This document shows, in pieces, positions 36,865 to 42,427 of a stretch of DNA of 42,427 bases. Position 1 is the first letter of the stretch, and each line of letters starts with the position of its first letter. Made by a program: the position numbers and the translations under genes. Source of the stretch: an uncultured Prochlorococcus sp. (GTDB taxonomy: Bacteria > Cyanobacteriota > Cyanobacteriia > PCC-6307 > Cyanobiaceae); contig CACOIV010000012.1 in assembly GCA_902627335.1 (NCBI GenBank), positions 1 to 42,427 of the forward strand, given 5' to 3'. A model generated the notes under the pieces. It was not told where the DNA came from, made no database searches, and saw only the letters and a list, made by a program, of their open reading frames with translations.

Positions 36865-37087
36865 AAATCACAGAAATTCTAATCCAGTTTGTCTCATCAA
36901 GAAGGATATCTACTATGTATCCCAATTGATCCAAAGTCTTAAAAACCATCTCTTCAGGTTCTCCCTTATCTAGCTCAATAATAAGATTATCCTCTATAGA
37001 TAATTTTTCTAAAGCAAGCTTACATTTAACAACGTTTAAAGGACAAGGAATACTTTTTAAATCTAAGATTCTTATATCTTTAATCAA
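36851..37087 (-). CDS. TusA/SirA-family sulfur carrier-like protein
   Basis: The 78-residue protein has the two-layer fold pattern of TusA/Sir[24 protein letters not shown] with the conserved Cys15-Pro16, then [12 protein letters not shown] and a closing beta strand. TusA carries persulfide sulfur for tRNA thiolation or other uses. The usual CPxP reads CPLN here, a variant whose effect is unknown. It overlaps dnaJ by 4 bases (ATGA) upstream and rsgA by 14 bases downstream. Confidence 0.85.
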   Translation of the reverse strand: MIKDIRILDLKSIPCPLNVVKCKLALEKLSIEDNLIIELDKGEPEEMVFKTLDQLGYIVDILLDETNWIRISVIYGNI

Positions 37088-38214
37088 GAATCATTACCAA
37101 AAAATTTACTAAACAAACCACTATTAGAACTTGTATTTTTGGAAGAATAATGCGATGCAAGTTTTTCTAAAAGATTTCTCTCATCTTCGTTAATTCTGAC
37201 TGGTAATTTAACTTTTATAAGAACATCATGATTACCTCTTGCTACTGGATTACCAAGCCTTGGAACTCCTTTATTTTCTAAAGTTAAAGTACTATTTGGT
37301 TGAGTACCTCCTGGAATATGAAGGTCGACTCTCCCGTCTACGGTATCAATACCAATAGTATCTCCTAAAATGGCTTGAAGATAACTTATCGATACTTCAG
37401 AAAAAATATTAATTCCTTCTCTTCTCAATTTAGAATCACTTTTAACTTTTAGAAAAACATAAAGATCTCCTGAGGGGCCTCCTTTTAGTCCTGCATTGCC
37501 CTCCCCTGAAACTCTTAACTTTGTTCCAGTGTCTACCCCAGGTGGAATATTTATCCTTAACTTCTTACGAACTTGTTTTACACCATTTCCTCCGCAATTA
37601 ACACATGGATCAGATATGGTTTGACCCATCCCAGAACAAGTTGGACATTCTGCGACTTGCGTGAAATTACCAAAAGGAGTTCGAGTAGCTCGTCTTACTT
37701 GGCCACTACCCCCACATGTTGAGCAATTAACTGGTCCTGTTCCAGGCTTTGCTCCAATACCTTTACAAGTTAAACACGTTTCTAGATGAGGTATTCTTAT
37801 CTCTCTTTGCTCGCCAAAAATAGCTTGCTTAAAATCTATATTTAAATCATACCTTAAATCATCGCCTTGTTGAGGCCCTCTTCTTTGAGTTCTTGTACTA
37901 CCCCCAGGGGATCCTTGGCCACCAAAACCATTAAAAAAAGTTTCAAAAAGATCAGCGAATCCACCCATGTCGCCCATATCAGGCATTCCTGCGGCTCCTC
38001 CAAGACCAGCCTCTCCGAATTGATCATAACGTGCTCGTGTTCCTGGATCAGCGAGCACTTCATAAGCTCTTCCTATCTCCTTAAATTTCTCTTCAGCACC
38101 AGGGTCTTTATTAATATCAGGATGATATTGTCTAGCCAATTTCCTGTAAGCCCTTTTAAGGGTATCTCCATCTGCATTTCTTGAAACTCCAAGTAATTGA
38201 TAAAAATCAGCCAT
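37084..38214 (-). CDS. dnaJ: Chaperone DnaJ
   Basis: DnaJ delivers clients to DnaK and triggers its ATPase. The 376-residue type I protein has the J domain with HPD (31-33), a Gly/Phe-rich linker (~70-115), four zinc CxxCxGxG motifs ([32 protein letters not shown], ~147-215) and two C-terminal substrate domains. The grpE gene lies 29 bases upstream on the same strand, and the tusA-like gene overlaps the stop. Confidence 0.98.
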   Translation of the reverse strand: MADFYQLLGVSRNADGDTLKRAYRKLARQYHPDINKDPGAEEKFKEIGRAYEVLADPGTRARYDQFGEAGLGGAAGMPDMGDMGGFADLFETFFNGFGGQGSPGGSTRTQRRGPQQGDDLRYDLNIDFKQAIFGEQREIRIPHLETCLTCKGIGAKPGTGPVNCSTCGGSGQVRRATRTPFGNFTQVAECPTCSGMGQTISDPCVNCGGNGVKQVRKKLRINIPPGVDTGTKLRVSGEGNAGLKGGPSGDLYVFLKVKSDSKLRREGINIFSEVSISYLQAILGDTIGIDTVDGRVDLHIPGGTQPNSTLTLENKGVPRLGNPVARGNHDVLIKVKLPVRINEDERNLLEKLASHYSSKNTSSNSGLFSKFFGNDS

Positions 38215-38243
38215 AGAAAACGTTTTACAATTATAAAAAGAAA

Positions 38244-38957
38244 TTATTCATTCTCAGATAAATCTTTATCTGGGATTTCTTTATCTTCAACTGTATCTTT
38301 TTCTTCTTCTCTTTGTGAGTCATTATTGGGTCCAGGCCCCATTGAAACCTTTACTAGAGCATGCCTTAAAACCTTCCCATCGAGATGATAGCCCCGCTGT
38401 AACTCTTCTATATTGATATCCTCTTCGTAATCATCATTAGGCTCTCTTAATACTGCTTCATGAAGATTTGGATCAAATCTTTGACCAATAACTCTCATAG
38501 GAGCCACCCCTTGTTGCTTTAAAACATCTACTAATTGCTTATACAAGCCCTGATAACTCCTATGAAGTGTTTGCGCCTCTTCGCTCTCAGGTTTTAGCTG
38601 CTGCCTTGCTCTTTCAAAATTATCGACTATCGGAAGGATTGCACTCAAAGATTTACATATCAGTTGTATTTTAAGATCATCTTGATCCCGAGACTGTCTT
38701 TTTCTGAAATTATCAAAATCTGCTGCAATTCTTACATACTGACTTTTAAGAGTTTCATGCTCTTTTTCTAACTGCTCAAGCCTTGCATCAGTATTTGATA
38801 TTGAATTCTTAAGATTATCGGAAAGAGTATCATCTTGAGATGTATTATCTTTATTTAAAGAATCTTCTGTTGTTAAATTATCCTTAATATTATTTAACTC
38901 TTCTTCAGGATTAACTTCTAAATTATTTTCAATACTTTCTTTTTGATTTTCAGTCAT
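38244..38957 (-). CDS. grpE: Nucleotide exchange factor GrpE
   Basis: GrpE releases ADP from DnaK. The 237 residues have a long acidic, low-complexity N-terminus (~1-60), the long coiled-coil helix ([31 protein letters not shown], ~62-93) and the C-terminal beta domain ending with [37 protein letters not shown] further acidic tail follows. It leads the grpE-dnaJ-tusA-like-rsgA set. No CIRCE element is visible in the upstream spacer. Confidence 0.97.
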   Translation of the reverse strand: MTENQKESIENNLEVNPEEELNNIKDNLTTEDSLNKDNTSQDDTLSDNLKNSISNTDARLEQLEKEHETLKSQYVRIAADFDNFRKRQSRDQDDLKIQLICKSLSAILPIVDNFERARQQLKPESEEAQTLHRSYQGLYKQLVDVLKQQGVAPMRVIGQRFDPNLHEAVLREPNDDYEEDINIEELQRGYHLDGKVLRHALVKVSMGPGPNNDSQREEEKDTVEDKEIPDKDLSENE

Positions 38958-39008
38958 TATTTTTATAAACTATCCAACTATATTGAAATAAAATTGTTAA
39001 ATTCACAA

Positions 39009-39025
39009 GTTGCGGAAGCCCGCAC
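39009..39025. other. Small GC-rich hairpin after msrB
   Basis: TGCGG (39011-39015) and CCGCA (39020-39024) form a 5-bp stem with a 4-base loop, about 6 bases past the msrB stop. A GC-rich hairpin is rare here. No T tract follows on either strand, so it may be a weak terminator, a processing site or chance. Confidence 0.3.
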
Positions 39026-39030
39026 CAAAA

Positions 39031-39522
39031 TTATTCTGGTTTAAATGTCAAAGCAAGGCCATTATTGCAATATCTTTTACCTGTAGGTTGAGGCCCATCG
39101 TTAAAAACATGGCCTTGATGGCCTTTACATCTAGAACAATGATATTCAGTTCTTGGCACTATTAATTTGAAATCAATTTTTGTCTCAATAGCGCTATTAA
39201 TTGACTGCCAAAAACTTGGCCAACCTGTACCACTATCATATTTATATTCTGATAGAAATAACGCCTGATTGCATCCAGCACAATAAAAGGTGCCCTTTCT
39301 CTTCTCGTTGTTTAAAGGGCTACTAAATGGCCTCTCTGTACCCTCCTCTCGAAGAATATTAAAAACTTCAGGAGATAATTTATCCTTCCATTCACTTTTA
39401 GAAAGAGACCAATTCTCTTGAGAATCTTTTGATGAAGCAAAAACTCTTTCTGGTTTGAGTATAAAGTTTATAATAGATGCAAATGGAATGAAGATAAATA
39501 ATCTTCTTGTGAAATTACTCAT
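39031..39522 (-). CDS. msrB: Peptide methionine-R-sulfoxide reductase, exported
   Basis: MsrB repairs methionine-R-sulfoxide in proteins. The 163 residues have zinc ligands C81/C84 and C129/C132, the GTGWPSF substrate loop (98-104) and catalytic C152 in RYCNNGLALTF. An N-terminal RR-containing segment followed by a hydrophobic helix (TRRLFIFIPFASIINFIL) looks like a signal, possibly Tat-type, so the enzyme may act in the periplasm or lumen. The canonical RYCINS reads RYCNNG. It lies 73 bases upstream of grpE on the same strand. Confidence 0.93.
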   Translation of the reverse strand: MSNFTRRLFIFIPFASIINFILKPERVFASSKDSQENWSLSKSEWKDKLSPEVFNILREEGTERPFSSPLNNEKRKGTFYCAGCNQALFLSEYKYDSGTGWPSFWQSINSAIETKIDFKLIVPRTEYHCSRCKGHQGHVFNDGPQPTGKRYCNNGLALTFKPE

Positions 39523-39541
39523 TACTTATTATTTTTTATAA

Positions 39542-40543
39542 ATGGTTAATAATCTTTATTCTATATGTAATCAGCACAAAATAAGTATTGCTCCAATGAT
39601 GGACTGTACTGATAGACATTTCAGGATGATTATGAGGCAAATCAGCTCTCAAGCTCTGCTATATACCGAAATGATAGTTGCGCAAAGTTTAATTTTTTCA
39701 AACAAAAAAGAGAAATTCCTAAATTTCAACAAAGAAGAACATCCTATCTCCATTCAATTTGGAGGGGATAATCCAAAATTTTTAAGTGAAGTTGCAAAGA
39801 TGGCTGAAGATTGGGGATATGACGAAATCAATTTTAATGTAGGATGTCCTAGCTCAAAAGTCTCTTCTGGCAATTTTGGCGCCTCTCTTATGAATCATCC
39901 TGAACAAGTTGGGGTTTGCATAGAGGCATTAAAAACTAGCTGTAAATTACCTGTAACAATAAAGCATAGAATTGGAGTAGATAATAATGATAGTTTCGCA
40001 AACTTAAATAATTTTGTGAGAAAAATATCTAATTCAGGTGCAGATAGATTTATAGTTCACGCTCGAAAAGCTTTTTTAAAAGGATTAAATCCAAAAGAGA
40101 ATAGGACTATTCCTCCATTAAGGCATGATTTAGTAGAAAAATTAAAAAAAGACAACCCTTCTCTTCTTATTGAAATAAACGGTGGATTTAATGATATCAA
40201 TCAATGTAAAGAGGCTTTGCAGACCTTTGATGGTGTGATGATTGGAAGGAGCGCATATAAACATCCTCTTAAGTGGACTAAAATTGACGAGCAATTGTAT
40301 GGCAATTTAAAAAAAGTAAAGAAAGCATCAAGTATAATTTTGACTTTACTCCCATATATTGAAAAACATGTTTCTAAGGGTGGTTCAACGTGGGATATCT
40401 GCAAACATTTAATAAACATTGTAGAAAATATACCGAATGCAAAAAAATGGAGAACCAAAGTAACTGTTGCTTCTGTTCAGGGGTCTTTAACTATAGATAG
40501 ATTAAAGAATTATGCTTTAGAACTAGAAGAAATAGAGAAATGA
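39542..40543 (+). CDS. dusA: tRNA-dihydrouridine synthase A
   Basis: DusA reduces uridines in the D-loop of tRNA with FMN and NADPH. The 333-residue protein has the N-terminal SIAPMMDCTDRHFRMIMRQIS typical of DusA, TEMIVAQSL, IQFGGDNP, the catalytic cysteine C102 in NVGCPSSKVSSGNFGASLM, HRIGVD and HARKAFLKGLNPKENRTIPPL, and FDGVMIGRSAYKHP. The start is 19 bases from the divergent msrB start, so the two promoters must overlap. Confidence 0.95.
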   Translation: MVNNLYSICNQHKISIAPMMDCTDRHFRMIMRQISSQALLYTEMIVAQSLIFSNKKEKFLNFNKEEHPISIQFGGDNPKFLSEVAKMAEDWGYDEINFNVGCPSSKVSSGNFGASLMNHPEQVGVCIEALKTSCKLPVTIKHRIGVDNNDSFANLNNFVRKISNSGADRFIVHARKAFLKGLNPKENRTIPPLRHDLVEKLKKDNPSLLIEINGGFNDINQCKEALQTFDGVMIGRSAYKHPLKWTKIDEQLYGNLKKVKKASSIILTLLPYIEKHVSKGGSTWDICKHLINIVENIPNAKKWRTKVTVASVQGSLTIDRLKNYALELEEIEK

Positions 40544-40552
40544 CCCGATATT

Positions 40553-41167
40553 TTAAATATTTTCTTCTTGCTCTGTAGAATTTGATCCACCCCTTTTTCT
40601 TCTGCTTCTAGAACTTTCAAACTCAGAATTTTCTATATTATTTCCAAAACTTCTGTCTTCCCAACCTTTCGCACCAGAGGATCTAGAATCAAAATTTGAG
40701 CTTTGATCATTATTAGATCCATATCCACCACTGTTGTTAGATCCATATCCACCATTATTGTTAGATCCATATCCACCATTGTTGTTAGATCCATATCCAC
40801 CATTGTTGTTAGATCCATATCCACCACTGTTGTTAGATCCATATCCACCACTGTTGTTAGACCCATATCCACCAGGGCCATTATTAGAACCTCTTGAATT
40901 ATAATTATTCCTTCTAGGCGAATTAGTTCTTGGTTCCGCTTTATTTATTCTTAAAGGTCTACCCATCATTTCAGAGCCTTGCAGACTTTCAATAGCGGAG
41001 GATTCTGTAGCTTCATCTACCATTTCAACAAACGCAAAGCCTCTTTTTCTTCCTGTATCTCTCTCTAAGGGAAGAGAACAATTAGTTACTTCACCATATG
41101 GTGAAAACAATTCAAGGACATCTTCACGTTCTGCACGAAAAGGTAAATTACCAACAAAAATACTCAC
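40553..41167 (-). CDS. Gly-rich RRM RNA-binding protein (cyanobacterial Rbp type)
   Basis: A single RNA recognition motif (residues 1-80) has RNP2 IFVGNL (3-8) and RNP1 KRGFAFVEM (41-49). The rest is low complexity: seven tandem copies of an eight-residue GGYGSNN(S/N) unit (~97-155), then a Ser/Arg-rich, charged tail. Cyanobacterial Rbp proteins bind RNA and some respond to cold. Gly/Tyr/Asn-rich repeats are the sort linked to self-association, but that is not shown here. It converges on dusA with a 9-base gap. Confidence 0.93.
   Translation of the reverse strand: MSIFVGNLPFRAEREDVLELFSPYGEVTNCSLPLERDTGRKRGFAFVEMVDEATESSAIESLQGSEMMGRPLRINKAEPRTNSPRRNNYNSRGSNNGPGGYGSNNSGGYGSNNSGGYGSNNNGGYGSNNNGGYGSNNNGGYGSNNSGGYGSNNDQSSNFDSRSSGAKGWEDRSFGNNIENSEFESSRSRRKRGGSNSTEQEENI
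40713..40880. repeat. 24-bp tandem repeat (seven units) in the RRM gene
   Basis: The unit TTAGATCCATATCCACCANT (first 20 of 24 bases) recurs every 24 bases at 40713, 40737, 40761, 40785, 40809, 40833 and 40857, with few changes except in the last copy. Being a multiple of three, gain or loss of units would keep the frame and change the length of the GGYGSNN tract. Confidence 0.95.
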
Positions 41168-41256
41168 TTTAAGACTAAAAAATTTAAACTAAACCATATA
41201 GGTTGTTTTTTCATAATACTTAAATATATAACTATTTGGAGAAATTCAAGTTTGTC

Positions 41257-42427
41257 TTAATTTAATAACTTACTTTTCCAACTTGATAATTGAAGACTGA
41301 CTTGCTCAAAACCAGTTCCACCAATACTATTACGAGACTCAACAACGTTCGTTGGCATTATTTTTTCAAAAATATCTTCTTCAAATTTTTCGTTAAAATT
41401 CTTAAATTCTGCTAAAGACAGATCTTTTAATAATGTTTTTCTAGATAAACACAACTTTACTATGCTTCCAACCGTTTGATACGCTTCCCTGAATGGAACA
41501 TTTTTAGAGACCAAATAATCAGCCAGATCCGTAGAGTTAGAGAAGTCTTCTTCTACAGATCTCAACAAATTTTCTTTTTCTATAATTAATCCATCTTGAA
41601 TCAAAATCTTCATAGCTTTTAAACAATCTGCAACTGTTTTAACCGTGTCAAATATCGGTTCTTTATCTTCTTGAAAGTCTTTATTGTAAGCCAGCGGCAA
41701 GCCCTTAATAGTAGTTAACAATGCTTGCAGATGGCCAAAAACTCTCCCCGTTTTGCCTCTTATCAATTCAGGAACATCAGGATTCTTTTTTTGTGGCATT
41801 AGACTACTTCCTGTTGCGCATTTATCAGTAAGCGTCGCAAATGCAAATTCATCAGTAACCCATAATATTATTTCTTCAGATAACCTACTTAAGTGAGTCA
41901 TAATCAAAGAAGATGCTGCAGCAAATTCAACAGCAAAATCTCTATCACTTACTGCGTCTAAACTATTTTTATAAATATCTTTAAAACCAAGTTCTTTAGC
42001 GGTAGCAAACCTGTCAATTTTTATTTTTGTTCCGGCCAAGGCCGCTGCTCCCAAAGGTGAAATATTAACTCTATCTCTTACACTATAAAGACGATCAATA
42101 TCTCTCTGCAGCATTTCGATGTATGCTAATAAATGATGTGCAAAGGATAATGGCTGTGCTCTTTGCAAATGAGTATAGCCAGGTATAAGTGTATATAAAT
42201 TCTGGTCTGCCAAAGATAAGAGTGCTTTTTGCAAATCAATAATAAGATCAATTGTCTCGTCTATTTTTTTTCTAAGCCAGAGTCTTAAATCTGTTCCTAC
42301 CTGATCATTTCTGCTCCTCCCTGTATGAAGTTTTTTACCCAAATCTCCGATTAAGTTTATAAGTTTTTCTTCAATACAGTAATGAATATCCTCTGATGGA
42401 AAACAAGGAATAAACTCCCCCTTCAGA
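41257..42427 (-). CDS. argH: Argininosuccinate lyase (N-terminus outside window)
   Basis: ArgH splits argininosuccinate into arginine and fumarate, the last step of arginine synthesis. The frame runs off the right edge, so the first residues are missing; about 390 are visible. Family blocks are [38 protein letters not shown]-like ([21 protein letters not shown]), SDRDFAVEF and the signature [19 protein letters not shown] with the catalytic serine loop. A TTG near 42342 is internal and not the true start. Confidence 0.97.
   Translation of the reverse strand, partial: LKGEFIPCFPSEDIHYCIEEKLINLIGDLGKKLHTGRSRNDQVGTDLRLWLRKKIDETIDLIIDLQKALLSLADQNLYTLIPGYTHLQRAQPLSFAHHLLAYIEMLQRDIDRLYSVRDRVNISPLGAAALAGTKIKIDRFATAKELGFKDIYKNSLDAVSDRDFAVEFAAASSLIMTHLSRLSEEIILWVTDEFAFATLTDKCATGSSLMPQKKNPDVPELIRGKTGRVFGHLQALLTTIKGLPLAYNKDFQEDKEPIFDTVKTVADCLKAMKILIQDGLIIEKENLLRSVEEDFSNSTDLADYLVSKNVPFREAYQTVGSIVKLCLSRKTLLKDLSLAEFKNFNEKFEEDIFEKIMPTNVVESRNSIGGTGFEQVSLQLSSWKSKLLN

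Noticed and set aside
40703-40897. Repetitive plus-strand reading frame and a possible CRISPR-like array
   Set aside because: The 24-bp units are directly adjacent with no spacers and encode the GGYGSNN repeats of the RRM protein on the other strand; the plus-strand frame is a shadow of that array.

Overview
The window looks like part of the chromosome of a high-light-type Prochlorococcus or a very close marine picocyanobacterium. The DNA is strongly AT-rich, genes are tightly packed and often overlap at their 3' ends, and the gene content is cyanobacterial: a tandem pair of flavodiiron proteins with fused flavin reductase domains, a Gap2-type GAPDH, a TLP40/CYP38-like lumenal cyclophilin, CbiD, a Gly-rich RRM protein, and several small proteins typical of picocyanobacteria. 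The species assignment is inference from gene content and order. I saw no rRNA, tRNA or CRISPR array.

Layout. 0-0.75 kb: the 3' part of a zinc-ribbon repeat protein ending in a GIY-YIG-like domain. 0.8-10.6 kb: housekeeping genes argJ, coaE, gatB, thiO, ndk, speA and alaS in alternating orientation. 10.7-14.8 kb: flv3-like, flv1-like and an FMN-reductase-family gene, apparently one operon. 14.8-18.3 kb: penicillin-binding protein 2, two small unknowns and a Cas4-like PD-(D/E)XK nuclease, all on the minus strand. 18.3-21.2 kb: an accessory stretch with small unknown proteins, a TPR protein, a candidate structured RNA ending in a good terminator, and a DUF45/YgjP-like metallopeptidase, lying against the 3' end of guaA. 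21.2-25.2 kb: guaA, cbiD and a PLP aminotransferase. 25.2-26.9 kb: small proteins and an HNH endonuclease. 26.9-42.4 kb: an NAD-binding epimerase-like protein, pdxA, accB, efp, the lumenal cyclophilin, thiL, gap2, murC, murB, ebfC, then rsgA-tusA-like-dnaJ-grpE, msrB, dusA, an RRM protein and argH, which runs off the right edge.

How it works together. Most of the window is core metabolism: arginine synthesis and polyamine formation (argJ, argH, speA), cofactors (coaE, thiO, thiL, pdxA, cbiD), cell wall (murB, murC, PBP2), translation (gatB, alaS, efp, rsgA, dusA), protein folding and repair (dnaJ, grpE, msrB, cyclophilin) and photosynthetic electron discharge (flavodiiron pair). Apparent operons are flv3-flv1-FMN reductase; the PD-(D/E)XK nuclease, two unknowns and PBP2; efp-accB; cyclophilin-thiL; murC-murB-ebfC; and grpE-dnaJ-tusA-like-rsgA.

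The part most worth a second look is 19.6-21.25 kb. It holds a possible non-coding RNA with a two-part 12-bp stem followed directly by a terminator, and hints of a small decayed insertion at the guaA 3' end: a short guaA-end-like direct repeat, CACGT-containing iterons and a long-range inverted repeat.
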